A stretch of DNA of 64,000 bases from Asterias rubens (taxonomy: Eukaryota > Echinodermata > Asteroidea > Forcipulatida > Asteriidae): the NCBI RefSeq assembly GCF_902459465.1, contig NC_047078.1, positions 5,356,333 to 5,420,332 of the forward strand. The letters are read 5' to 3'. Shown piece by piece: positions 1 through 10,205 of this stretch (its first letter is position 1; every line of letters begins with the position of its first letter). Both the position numbers and the translations under genes were made by a program. The notes beneath the pieces are model-generated. The model saw only the letters and a list, made by a program, of their open reading frames with translations, had not been told where the DNA came from and searched no databases.

Positions 1-231
1 TTGGTTGTTCATGGCAACAATAGTTGATAAGACCGTCCAAAAGTGCAAGTTTGCGAACTTCACTTCCGTGTAGATATTCCACTTCAAAAGCAAGTTTTCA
101 AACGGGCTGCTTATTGTGAATGTTCAAAGAGAAAGTAAACTATATGCAATTTCAAAAGTCTGAAACTCGTTATTTCAAGATTTGGTTGACGCCTGACCCA
201 AACTGCTTCTGGACAACACAGTGTGCTATTT
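1..231. other. Left flank of the gypsy insertion
   Basis: No convincing gene. Reading frames are short and stop before the LTR. This is probably intron or intergenic DNA of the locus that received the retrotransposon. Confidence 0.4.
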
Positions 232-235
232 GAAT
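232..235. repeat. Target-site duplication, left copy (GAAT)
   Basis: GAAT directly precedes the 5' LTR and is repeated at 8788-8791 directly after the 3' LTR. A 4-bp duplication is usual for Ty3/gypsy integrases. Confidence 0.85.
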
Positions 236-317
236 TGTGGAGGCAGCGTTGTGCCGTCCTTGAGGCAGCGAGAGGCAGACGGTGAGTTAGGAGGGCGCCA
301 CCATGCGGCGGAGTTTG

Positions 318-376
318 GTTATGCCATTCTAATGCCTCCGTCGCTGGTCGGTTGCTTTTCCGACTTCCAATTACAG
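318..376 (+). repeat. 59-bp direct repeat inside the LTR, copy 1
   Basis: These 59 bases recur without change at 1212-1270, and again in the 3' LTR at 7750-7808 and 8644-8702. Copy 1 ends in ACAG and is followed at once by GTAAAC, a good splice-donor context. Copy 2 ends at the same ACAG but is followed by TTACC. The arrangement suggests a duplicated leader segment or a splice-related rearrangement inside the LTR. Confidence 0.85.
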
Positions 377-1211
377 GTAAACTTTCTTCTTTTTGCAAGT
401 GTGATTTAAATATATCAACTTTAGGGCAATAAACCGGGTATAACAAACATCATTTAGATTTATCCATCAGCCCATTCAAGCTCTGGATTGTATTTTATTT
501 TTCAGTAATTAAAGTTCAGTCAAAGTTGTAAAGTAGATAAAACTGTCATGGCGCCGTCCATAGCAACCGCGCTCTGCTGGTACATGTGCGTTTATTTAAC
601 ACGAGCCTGAGGTTTATTGTATGTGGTGAAATAATTCCTGTAGTTAATGCATCTGTGAAATGGGTAATTTACAGTACAGTTATACGTATTAAGTCTAAGT
701 TGATTGAGCAATGTGGGCATATTTTGACGTGGTGATCCATAGTCTAGTTATGCTACAACAGCGCCCTCTACGTCATTGGTAGACTTGTGAAATTGGTACA
801 TGTATTGACATAGTGTGTTAATTAGCTTGCCATGGTGTATTATTTGGAGAAGGTTGTCTATTATTATTAAGCTGATGACTTTAAGACTTTAGAATAAATC
901 TATATATTGTTCTGATAATTCTTAAGGGTTTTAGGACAAGATCTGGATAATCCCATGTATATTGTTTTGACTGGTAGAAACTAACTGTACTGCTGGATAT
1001 AATTGTTTAATACAGGTCTTACAGATACAGGTGTATATTTCAAAACAGAAGGGTTGCAAATTAATTAATTGAGAGTTGCATTATTTCACACTCAGTATTT
1101 TACCTAATTGGATAGATTTTGGTGCACACACACTGCATGTATTTATCATACTAATGATTTCTTTTATTTTCTCTTTTCTCTTTTACTTGTTAATTGTTTA
1201 CTGTTAACTTT

Positions 1212-1270
1212 GTTATGCCATTCTAATGCCTCCGTCGCTGGTCGGTTGCTTTTCCGACTTCCAATTACAG
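1212..1270 (+). repeat. 59-bp direct repeat inside the LTR, copy 2
   Basis: Exact second copy of 318-376. A long pyrimidine-rich run (about 1158-1190) lies just upstream and the copy ends in AG, so it could also be read as a 3' splice site context. Confidence 0.8.
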
Positions 1271-1356
1271 TTACCAAATTAAAGAGTCAATCCGAACCCA
1301 CTGATGTTTCGAGGTTTCAAATTATTTTAGGCCTCGTTCGTCACCCCCCTCCACAC

Positions 1357-1373
1357 GTGTCAGAAGTGGGATT
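1357..1373 (+). promoter_or_regulatory. Primer binding site, tRNA-Leu type
   Basis: GTGTCAGAAGTGGGATT starts two bases after the LTR. It is complementary to the 3' end of animal tRNA-Leu(CAA) as I know it (3' arm ending ...AATCCCACTTCTGACA plus part of CCA). The two outermost CCA-pairing bases do not match. Confidence 0.7.
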
Positions 1374-1478
1374 GACTGCTGTAATTTCAAACAACAAAAG
1401 CGATGTTGTAGGCATTGAATGGTATCAAAGTTTGTCCCGTCCTGTGTGCTGCAGGTCTTGTGTAAATAAGCTGTTGAA

Positions 1479-2648
1479 ATGAGTGCTACTGTAAAAGTCA
1501 GCAAGGATGGTGGAAAGTCTCTTCGGTTCCCTCTTCAGCAAGGAAAGCTCTCACTACAGTCGCTGGAGGACTATTTCGAGGGTGCCATCGGCGTCACTTA
1601 TATCGATAAGGATGGTGAGGAAGTGGTGCTACCCAAGGTAGACAACATGATTCTACCCCCTGAAGACAGCTGGGAGGACCATGTCTACTCCGTCGTTATC
1701 AGAGAGCAAAAACCACAGATATCTCCTTCAACAGCCCCCAGTCTCACACATGTCGTGATGGCACCTGATCGGAAGCTTCACACCTTCGAAGGCAGAGAAG
1801 ATTCCTCCATAAAATCGGTTACAGTAGAAGAATTTGTATCGTCAATGAAAAACGCATTCCAACGATACAACGTGCCACTTGACCAGAGGGGACAGTTTTT
1901 GCTGGATTACCTGCGTGCCGGCCCAAAGATCGAAGTAAGGTCCCTCCTCTCTGGTGGGAAAAGCGCCCAGGATTGTTTGGAGTATCTTCAGTCCTCATAC
2001 GGAGAATCACTTACGAGTGGGGAACTACAACGCCAATTCTTGCAACGCCGACAACGCCAAGGTGAGTCAATCCGCCAGTATGCTATTGACTTAGAGAGAC
2101 TCTTTCATCGATTGCAGAAAAAGGATCCAGGCCTGTACAAAACCCCTGACACAATCATTAAGGAACAATTCGTGGATGGGATCGAGACAGAGGGACTGCG
2201 TCACTCATGCAGGGATCTCCTTGACCGAACTTCCGAGATTTCATTCTGCGAGCTGAAGAACTGGGCAGTGAAGAGAGATGAACGCGAACATGCTCATCAT
2301 CAAACCACACCTCGAAGCGCATCCGCTCTGCAGGTTCTAGAAAACTCAAGAGACAGAGTCACCTGTTTGGAGGAGCAGACGAAGAGAATTCTCAACAAAC
2401 TAGATGCCATCACGAGTCATGCCAATGTCTCCTTCCCCAGCAGCGGGCCCCAACACTGGCAAGGCGGACCCGAATCTCCATCCCCACCCAGATGTTACAA
2501 CTGCGACCAGTTCGGGCATTTTGCTCGTAACTGCCCGGCCCCTCGCCGCCAGCCAAGAAATGTTTTCCCGACACACCCGACACCTCCCCAGCAGTCGTAT
2601 CCCGGTCAGCGATTCACCCAGAGCCGTAAGAATGAGATGGGAAACTAG
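1479..2648 (+). CDS. gag: Gag polyprotein of the gypsy element
   Basis: A 389-residue structural protein that would form the retrotransposon particle and package its RNA. The N-terminal two thirds is a retrotransposon-type capsid region without a short signature I can name; it is followed by a Gln/Arg-rich segment and one CCHC zinc knuckle near residue 339 (C-YN-C-DQFG-H-FARN-C), the nucleocapsid hallmark. The C-terminus is rich in Pro and Arg. The ATG lies 105 bases after the primer binding site and is the first in a long frame. The frame ends ATG-GGA-AAC-TAG, and the last two sense codons form part of the slippery heptamer used to enter pol. The frame is undamaged, consistent with a young insertion. 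Confidence 0.9.
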   Translation: MSATVKVSKDGGKSLRFPLQQGKLSLQSLEDYFEGAIGVTYIDKDGEEVVLPKVDNMILPPEDSWEDHVYSVVIREQKPQISPSTAPSLTHVVMAPDRKLHTFEGREDSSIKSVTVEEFVSSMKNAFQRYNVPLDQRGQFLLDYLRAGPKIEVRSLLSGGKSAQDCLEYLQSSYGESLTSGELQRQFLQRRQRQGESIRQYAIDLERLFHRLQKKDPGLYKTPDTIIKEQFVDGIETEGLRHSCRDLLDRTSEISFCELKNWAVKRDEREHAHHQTTPRSASALQVLENSRDRVTCLEEQTKRILNKLDAITSHANVSFPSSGPQHWQGGPESPSPPRCYNCDQFGHFARNCPAPRRQPRNVFPTHPTPPQQSYPGQRFTQSRKNEMGN

Positions 2649-2683
2649 CTCCCTTGTCTGTTTCGAGCCAGACAGCCAGGGGG
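2639..2683 (+). promoter_or_regulatory. -1 ribosomal frameshift signal (GGGAAAC plus stem-loop)
   Basis: The heptamer G-GGA-AAC (2639-2645) is in the correct phase relative to gag and abuts the gag TAG (2646-2648). Pol is in the -1 frame and opens only after a TGA at 2633-2635, so the shift must occur within 13 bases. Downstream, 2649-2654 can pair with 2678-2683 and 2655-2660 with 2669-2674, around an 8-base loop with a 3-base bulge. GGGAAAC is an established retroviral slippery sequence. Efficiency and any pseudoknot are inferred. Confidence 0.85.
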
Positions 2684-5600
2684 AAAAGTGACGGCTTGCT
2701 TAACTGTAATACAAGAGAATTTATGACCAAGGCGACTGCTGATTGTTTTACTGTCAATGCACTCTTTGGTGAGCAACAGGTGCCTTGTCTTTTGGACACT
2801 GGTTCTATGGTGACAACTATCACCAACAATTTCTACGTCACACACTTCAAGCCAAGAGGTATACAACTGATGAGCGTACCAGAGTATTTCCAGCTGGTAT
2901 CAGCCAATGGCACTTCCATACCATACACTGGAGTTTTTGAAACCAACATCTCAGTCTTTGACATCACTGTTCCATCCAGGGTGGTGCTCGTCATTGAGGA
3001 CTCCCGGGTATCAACCATGGCATCAGGTATTATTGGAATGAACGTCCTGAAGGAATGTTGGAGCAAATTCATGACATCTCAGGGACAGACCCATCTGAAG
3101 AAGATTGAGCCACATGACAATCACAAAGTGTGGGAGAGTGCAATGCAGACAGTGCAGAAACGTGAAGAATTTACATCGAACCAAAATCAGATTAGTAGAG
3201 CATATCTCCGTCGGGGACCAGCTGTTATAATCCCTGCCAAACAGATGATGATTTTACAAGCCTCAGCCAGCCCGGGTCCAGATAACACAGCGTACGTTGC
3301 AGTATTGGAATCTGGTGAATCATCCAATCTCCCCAATGGTATTCAATTGAATAGGTCATTAGTCAGTGTCCATGGGGGAAAGTTCTCCTTCATTGTAGCG
3401 AACGACACAGATCGAGATGTTGTCTTACCAGGTCATACCTGCATCGGTACTCTATATAACGGAGAACTCATTACACCGGAGGACGAAACCCACGAGTATA
3501 ACATGAAGCAAAACTCAGTGAATTGTTCTTCGATGTCTACGTCTGACAAGAATGATACACCGTCATTTTTGCATGATCTGAAGTTGGGAGATCAATTTTC
3601 ACACGAAGAGGCTTCAAGATTCGAAAAGCTGCTCCAGAAGTATGACAGTGTATTCTCGAAGAACGATGGTGACTTGGGCCACACTGACACCGTCAGACAT
3701 CGCATTGATACAGGTGATGCCTCCCCCATTAGTCAGCGATACCGGTCACTTCCACCATCACAATACAAAGAAGTCAGGGCACACATCCATGAGCTGCTTG
3801 ACAAAGGGATCATCCGAGAAAGCTCAAGCCCATGGGCATCCCCGATTGTAGTCGTGCGGAAAAAAGACCACTCAATTCGCTTATGCGTGGATTACAGGAG
3901 ACTTAATAGTTTGACGACGAAGAACGCATTTCCGTTGCCCCGAATCAATGAGTCTCTTTAGGCCCTTGGGAATGCAAAGTATTTCAGCACCATGGATCTG
4001 ACGTCTGGATTCTACCAAGTTACCATGGAAGAGAGTGACATCCAAAAGACTGCCTTCACAACGCCTTTTGGGCTGTGGGAGTACACCCGCATGCCCTTCG
4101 GCCTCTGCAATAGTCCAGCAACGTTCCAGAGGTTGATGCAGCGATGTTTTGGTGATGAAGCCTTGCAGAGTCTTTTAATATACCTTGATGATATCATAGT
4201 ATATTCCGCCAGTTATGAGGAACATTTACAGCGTCTCGAAATGGTATTTCAGCGATTACAAAAACACGGTTTAAAGCTGAAATTTTCAAAGTGTGACTTC
4301 TTCAAAACTCAAGTGAAATATCTTGGACACCTTATCGTGGCCGGAGATGGGGTGAAGCCAGACCCTGGTAAGATTGCAGTAGTAAAAGACTGGCCAGTGC
4401 CAACAACTGTCACAGATCTGCGATCGTTCCTTGGCTTCACTGGGTTCTTTCGCAAGTTCATTCACCGATATTCTAGCGTCACTGCACCACTTCTCAAATA
4501 TCTCACAGGGACATCGCGTAAAGGAAAAATCAGAGACGGACAGAGGAGAATAGAACTTGACGAGGCGGCACATTCGGCGATACAGTCACTAAAGTCAAAG
4601 TTGATTGAAGCCCCGGTGTTGAGGTTTGCAGACTTCTCGCTACCATTTACAGTGGAAACAGATGCAAGCAGTAAAGGGCTTGGTGCCGTGCTCTCACAAC
4701 AACAACGCGATGGCTCAAAGTCAGTGGTAGCCTATGCCTCACGATCACTACGACCAGCAGAGAAGAACGATAAAAATTACTCGGCATTCAAGTTGGAGTT
4801 GTTGGGCGTACGCTGGGCCGTGTGTCAGGCATTCCGGGATTACTTGTTTGGAAACAAGTGCATCATTCTCACTGATCACAATCCCCTCAAATACTTGGAT
4901 ACCGCAAACCTGAGTGCAGCTGAGATGCGGTGGGTACAGCAGTTGTCAGCATTTGACTTCAAACTAGAATACCGTCCTGGACGAACGAATCAAGCGCCAG
5001 ATGCCCTTTCGCGACTTGACACACGACCAGTTGATGCAGCTCTCAATTTACAGTCCACCCCAGATGCTGAGCTATCATCTTGTACCATCCGCGCCACTTG
5101 TGGTCCAGTTGGTGTAACCACAGAATTTCCTCAGATGTTGGCCCATCAAATCCAAGTAACTACTGACGAAGGCAGCCAAAGTTTACCGGGCTATTCTGCA
5201 AAGATGCTGAGAAGTTTACAAGATGAAGATTTCATTCTCCAACGGGTCATCCCCTACGTAAAGAGACAAAGACGTCCATCAGAACAAGAGAGGCAGAACG
5301 AACCAAGTGACGTTGTTTCAGTTCTTAAACATATGAACCAACTCTTCTTCAAAAATGAAGTCCTGTACCGACGTTCTATATTGCAAGGAGACGGTATGTG
5401 TGAACGATTGGTGACCCCTGCCCGACTACACGAGGAGATCTTGACTCTTTTTCATGATAATGCAGGACACTTTGGCGTAAAGCGAACCCTGAAGCTGATA
5501 CAACCCCTCTTCTACTGGCAAAGAATGGAAATCTCCGTCCACACTTGGTGTCACCAGTGTGAAAGATGCAGTGTAAGCAGATGTCCTACTCGTGCTACTC

Positions 5601-6610
5601 GGCCCCCACTGGGAACTCTACGTGCCACAGCTCCCCTTGAGGTAGTGGCTATGGACTTTACTGTACTGGAGCAGTCATCTGATGGGTATGAAAATGTACT
5701 TGTACTCACAGACATCTTCACGAAGTACACTTGGGCAATCCCTACAAAGGATCAACGTGCACAGACTGTCGCCAAAATGCTGGTGAAACATCTCATCATA
5801 CCATTTGGTGCTCCGTTGCGTCTGCATTCTGACAATGGAAAGTGTTTTCTCGCTCAGGTAGTGCAGGAGCTTTGCACGTTGTATGGCATCGGACAGTCCC
5901 ACACCACACCATACCACCCCCAGGGCAATGGGCAATGTGAAAGATTTAACAGAACGCTCCATAACTTGCTTGTTGCCCTGCCAACCCATAAGAAGACAAG
6001 ATGGACCGACTCTATTCCTCATTTAGTGACAGTCTACAATAACACAAAACATTCTAGTACTGGTTACGAACCCTTCTACTTGATGTTCGGGAGGAATGCT
6101 CGCTTACCCCAGCACCTTGTTCTTGGAGTGGATCGTTCTCAACTCAGCGGCGTCAGTGCTGGCTCCTTCGCTAAAAAGCATTGTGAGAATCTTGATAAGG
6201 CGCGGGCCCTTGCTACAGCGAACTTAGACAAGAAGGTAGAATTAAGAACTTCTGCATTTGAGAAAGATGTGTTTGAGAGGCCCCTTTGTACAGGAGAATT
6301 CGTATTAGTCCGAGACCGATCTCACAGAGGAAGGGCAAAGATTCAGGACTATTGGGAAACCGACCCATACATGAAAGTGAAACAGCCTTTCAAAGGACAA
6401 CCAGTTTATGTGGTGCGAAACTCAAGTGGACGACAAAAAGTGCTTCATCGCTGTGAGCTGAAACATTGCCCTTGGGATGCCAGACCCCCAACCACCCCGA
6501 GCACAGAAGACGATAACACTATTGATGGTGTAACCTCATCATCAACGAGCGATGACAACTGGGGAGTGACACTAACCCTTCCCAAACAGCCACCCTCCAA
6601 CGCCCCCATA

Positions 6611-6961
6611 CCAGCCTCTTCTCCTTCAGACGAGCCCCTTGCAGTAGTTCCAGCCCCCTCTCCTTCAGACAAGTCCCTTGCAGTAGTTCCAGCCCCCTCT
6701 CCTTCAGACGAGCCCCTTGTAGCAGTTCCAGCCTCTTCTCCTTCAGACGAGCCCCTTGTAGCAGTTCCAGCCTCTTCTCTTTCAGACGAGCCCCTTGTAG
6801 CAGTTCCAGCCTCCTCTCCTTCAGACGAGCCCCTTGCAGTAGTTCCAGCCCCCTCTCCTTCAGACGAGCCCCTTGTAGCAGTTCCAGCCTCCTCTCCTTC
6901 AGACGAGCCCCTTGTAGCAGTTCCAGCCTCCTCTTCTTCAGACGAGCCCCTTGCAGCAGAT
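6611..6961 (+). repeat. 39-bp coding minisatellite, nine copies
   Basis: Nine in-frame copies of a 39-bp unit encode a 13-residue Pro/Ser/Asp/Glu motif of the type PASSPSDEPLVAV near the C-terminus of Pol, after the integrase. Copies differ mainly in SSPS versus PSPS and LVAV versus LAVV, in an alternating pattern that suggests higher-order duplication. The segment is acidic and predicted disordered. Confidence 0.95.
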
Positions 6962-7655
6962 CAGCTCTGTGCACCAGGTGAGAACTTTATCCTCAGAACT
7001 ACCCATGACATCTCATCTGTGGAAGGACCACAGATGTCACCAACTGACACAACTGGGAGTGCTGAGACGACTACCGAAGCTATGGCAGCCGCAGGAGTGC
7101 CCAGGAAACCGAGACGCTCCAACCGCACGACGAAAGGAAAACCCCCAAGTAGGTACCAGTTTTCTAATGTTGTTCGCTTATTAACTCAAGTCAAAGATAT
7201 GATGGCAGCCACTACTGAGAAAGACTTGAGTAGCTCAGATACAGACTAATTATCAGTATGAACTATTGCTGCTCCAATCCCCAATTACATGTGGAAACAG
7301 AACTGAATTGGAATGTGTGACAAAATACTGTCGTATTTATCACTGGAATAAGAACAGTTGAGGTGAGGAAGCTCAAAGGACCCATGGGCATTTCAACCTT
7401 GCTTAGTTTTCCAAAATTGTGATAATAATTGTATGTGCATTTATCTACTCACTAGTAAAGTCTTGCCAGAACAGTTGAGTTGAGAAGTTTAAAGTAGAAG
7501 TTTAAAGTAGGAGTTTAAAGTGAGGAGTTTAAAGCAGTTGTGTGTTACTCTTAAAGGTGTTGTATTTAACTGTTAACTTGTTTGACAAAAGTTTTTAAGT
7601 GTTTTAAAGTTTAGCGATAAAGTTTTGACTTGTCGTCGGGGCGACGACAAATTTG

Positions 7656-7667
7656 TGTGGGAGAAGA
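7656..7667 (+). promoter_or_regulatory. Polypurine tract of the gypsy element
   Basis: The purine-rich TGTGGGAGAAGA run directly precedes the 3' LTR, the usual site for plus-strand priming. Confidence 0.7.
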
Positions 7668-8787
7668 TGTGGAGGCAGCGTTGTGCCGTCCTTGAGGCAG
7701 CGAGAGGCAGACGGTGAGTTAGGAGGGCGCCACCATGCGGCGGAGTTTGGTTATGCCATTCTAATGCCTCCGTCGCTGGTCGGTTGCTTTTCCGACTTCC
7801 AATTACAGGTAAACTTTCTTCTTTTTGCAAGTGTGATTTAAATATATAAACTTTAGGGCAATAAACCGGGTATAACAAACATCATTTAGATTTATCCATC
7901 AGCCCATTCAAGCTCTGGATTGTATTTTATTTTTCAGTAATTAAAGTTCAGTCAAAGTTGTAAAGTAGATAAAACTGTCATGGCGCCGTCCATAGCAACC
8001 GCGCTCTGCTGGTACATGTGCGTTTATTTAACACGAGCCTGAGGTTTATTGTATGTGGTGAAATAATTCCTGTAGTTAATGCATCTGTGAAATGGGTAAT
8101 TTACAGTACAGTTATACGTATTAAGTCTAAGTTGATTGAGCAATGTGGGCATATTTTGACGTGGTGATCCATAGTCTAGTTATGCTACAACAGCGCCCTC
8201 TACGTCATTGGTAGACTTGTGAAATTGGTACATGTATTGACATAGTGTGTTAATTAGCTTGCCATGGTGTATTATTTGGAGAAGGTTGTCTATTATTATT
8301 AAGCTGATGACTTTAAGACTTTAGAATAAATCTATATATTGTTCTGATAATTCTTAAGGGTTTTAGGACAAGATCTGGATAATCCCATGTATATTGTTTT
8401 GACTGGTAGAAACTAACTGTACTGCTGGATATAATTGTTTAATACAGGTCTTACAGATACAGGTGGATATTTCAAAACAGAAGGGTTGCAAATTAATTAA
8501 TTGAGAGTTGCATTATTTCACACTCAGTATTTTACCTAATTGGATAGATTTTGGTGCACACACACTGCATGTATTTATCATACTAATGATTTCTTTTATT
8601 TTCTCTTTTCTCTTTTACTTGTTAATTGTTTACTGTTAACTTTGTTATGCCATTCTAATGCCTCCGTCGCTGGTCGGTTGCTTTTCCGACTTCCAATTAC
8701 AGTTACCAAATTAAAGAGTCAATCCGAACCCACTGATGTTTCGAGGTTTCAAATTATTTTAGGCCTCGTTCGTCACCCCCCTCCACA
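7668..8787 (+). repeat. 3' LTR of the gypsy element
   Basis: Same length and ends as the 5' LTR (1120 bp, TGTGGAGG...CCTCCACA). I found two substitutions against the 5' copy (A7848 for C416, G8466 for T1034). Confidence 0.93.
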
Positions 8788-8791
8788 GAAT
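8788..8791. repeat. Target-site duplication, right copy (GAAT)
   Basis: Matches 232-235. Confidence 0.85.
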
Positions 8792-9668
8792 GATTATGAC
8801 TTGCATTGTGTTTGGACAAAGTATCTTGTGACTCGACTGAACTTGACTTTTTTGTATTCAAGTTTGCCTAAAACAAGGCTTAAAGCCACTGTAGGTTGAG
8901 GGCTACAAGGAAGAAAACATAGACATGCAAAAACACAGTGGAGCTGAAGGTGGGAATTGAAGATGGAAGATCATGGAATGAAGGGAAACGTGCACCAGGC
9001 AAGGAGTTCTAAAGAGATGCAGTACGGGAGAAAAAGCTATAACTGGAGTTAGCTCTTTGTTCTTGGTGACCAATAATGACTTGACTTTTGACTGGACTTG
9101 GACTAGCAAAATATTGACTGTTGACTTGACTTGACTTGCAACAAAATGACTTGCTCTGAAATGAACAAGGCCCTGAAATGCGAAGGCGTCGCCAATGGCG
9201 AAACAAGCAAGAACACAAGGTCTAAAACTGGGCAGCTTTATTTCTCCGATCAACTGAAGCAAAGTTAGCTGCGTCGAACGTAGAACCAAATATTATGTTA
9301 ACTCCGAGTCAAACTTCGTTCAAGTTAATTTTTTAAATTAAGAAGAGTATCGATATAATAAACTTCGAGCCGATAATCTACAGTTAGGATCAGTTTGGAG
9401 CGACACAGTTTGGATCAGTTTGGATCGACACATTATTAATAATTGATTATTCTAATGTCTGAGGGAAGCGGTTTTTGTGCTCGGGGACAATCGTCCTCTC
9501 TGTGATTTTTCTAAAGACAACAGTAATGATCTTCTTTTGGGTGTTACTGAATCCTGTATTTCCATAATTGTCACTATAGTCACCTCATTTTCAACAGCTT
9601 TACTTTATTCTTTTAGTTATTTGGAACAAGCAAGTTTACAAATTTCATAAATTTTCTTTTCCAACCAG
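8792..9668. other. Gene-free stretch, simple-sequence rich
   Basis: Contains a TTGACT-rich tract (about 9060-9145) and short CAGTTTGGAT repeats (about 9390-9430). No supported coding sequence. It ends in the pyrimidine-rich acceptor of the exon at 9669 and is read here as intron. Confidence 0.5.
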
Positions 9669-9824
9669 ATTGTTTCCAGTATGACGCCACGTTTAACTCC
9701 AAGTCAACACTTAAGGCTTCGCTGGAAGATAATAACCCAACCTTCATGTGTGTAACAAACACCAGTAAGCTTGGAAACGTCACAGTGACTGTCATTAAAT
9801 CTAGACAGATTGTCGGAACTGATG
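9669..9824 (+). CDS. Putative Ig-like exon of a third receptor gene (gene C)
   Basis: A 156-base open segment between a pyrimidine-rich acceptor (TTTTCCAACCAG) and a donor (G|GTAGGT). It begins with two bases and ends with one base of a split codon, so it is a phase 1-1 exon, the class typical of Ig domain exons and the same class as those in receptors A and B. It encodes about 52 residues with PTFMCVTNTSKLGNVTVTV, which resembles the F and G strands of an Ig fold (aromatic-x-Cys near the end), and N-glycosylation sites. Upstream exons would lie left of the gypsy element, outside the window, so that element may sit in an intron of this gene. It could also be a relic. Confidence 0.5.
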
Positions 9825-10064
9825 GTAGGTAGAGCTAAACCGTTTGTCTCTATATAAAAATATGTTGTTATTGTTCAATGTTTTTGGTCAAGGTTTTTGA
9901 GGTGATACATTGGCTGCCGTTGCCCAGTGTTAAGTACGACTTATCAAAATTTCCAAACAAATCAGCCACGCTAGATGCAGATGGAAAGACATAGAATAAC
10001 AATAATTAGCACAAGCCTTGGTCACACTTGGTTCCTTTTCCCGTTCTTCTTTTTCTATGTGTAG

Positions 10065-10135
10065 CCAAACAAATTCCAACGAATCTAGCACTGTGTCACT
10101 TTAATGCTACTCTCACACTGGGGGGAATATGTTAG
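10065..10135 (+). CDS. Possible alternative terminal exon of gene C
   Basis: A strong acceptor (TTCTTCTTTTTCTATGTGTAG) precedes a phase-1 frame of 23 codons ending in TAG at 10133-10135. Joined to the exon ending at 9824 it would give a soluble product with no membrane span. The last part overlaps a sequence repeated at about 15028-15115, so the stop may come from a repeat. Speculative. Confidence 0.2.
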
Positions 10136-10205
10136 CAAATGTGCTTAAAAACGGAAATATTTAACAATCCCCCAAACTTCGCAACATTCGCCGTGTCTTC
10201 ACTAT
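10109..10205. repeat. Direct repeat flanking the foldback, left copy
   Basis: Similar in the same orientation to 15028-15115 (shared core ACTTCGCAACATTCGCCGTG). The pair brackets the large inverted repeat. Confidence 0.6.

Larger units (their letters stand above)
236..1355 (+). repeat. 5' LTR of the gypsy element
   Basis: It starts TGTGGAGG and ends CCTCCACA, an exact 8-bp terminal inverted repeat with TG...CA ends. It matches 7668-8787 at an exact offset of 7432. It should carry promoter and polyadenylation signals; AATAAA at 429-434 and AATAAA at 892-897 are visible, but I cannot fix the U3/R/U5 borders. Confidence 0.93.
2639..7249 (+). pseudogene. pol: Pol polyprotein of the gypsy element, interrupted by one TAG
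   Basis: Pol is one frame with a single nonsense codon, TAG at 3959-3961, early in reverse transcriptase. Domains in order: aspartic protease with DTGS at about 2795; reverse transcriptase from about 3720, with its catalytic YLDD at 4181-4192; RNase H with TDAS near 4660 and the later Asp in LTDHNP near 4870; integrase with an HHCC zinc motif (about 5450-5570), the D,D-E core (MDF near 5653, SDNG near 5830, E of QCERFN near 5940) and a GPY-like C-terminal part (about 6290-6460). A 13-residue tandem repeat tail follows. Apart from the TAG every motif is intact. Suppression of the stop cannot be excluded, but it lies inside a catalytic domain, so a recent null mutation is more likely. Confidence 0.88.
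236..8787 (+). mobile_element. Ty3/gypsy LTR retrotransposon, near-intact
   Basis: The element is 8552 bp. It has two 1120-bp LTRs, a 4-bp target duplication, a primer binding site, gag, a -1 frameshift signal, pol in the order protease, reverse transcriptase, RNase H, integrase, and a polypurine tract. RT-RNaseH before integrase is the Metaviridae order. By eye the LTRs differ at only two positions (416/7848 and 1034/8466), so insertion is recent. One in-frame TAG at 3959-3961 interrupts reverse transcriptase, so this copy is probably not autonomous as it stands. No envelope-like frame follows integrase. Confidence 0.93.

Noticed and set aside
111..446. Open frames over the LTR (for example 111-446 and 1108-1482)
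   Set aside because: They recur identically in both LTRs, cross the element boundary and have no coding character.
6519..6974. Long minus-strand frame opposite the Pol repeat tail
   Set aside because: It is a shadow of the 39-bp minisatellite; its repeated GARLKE-type peptide is only the reverse reading.
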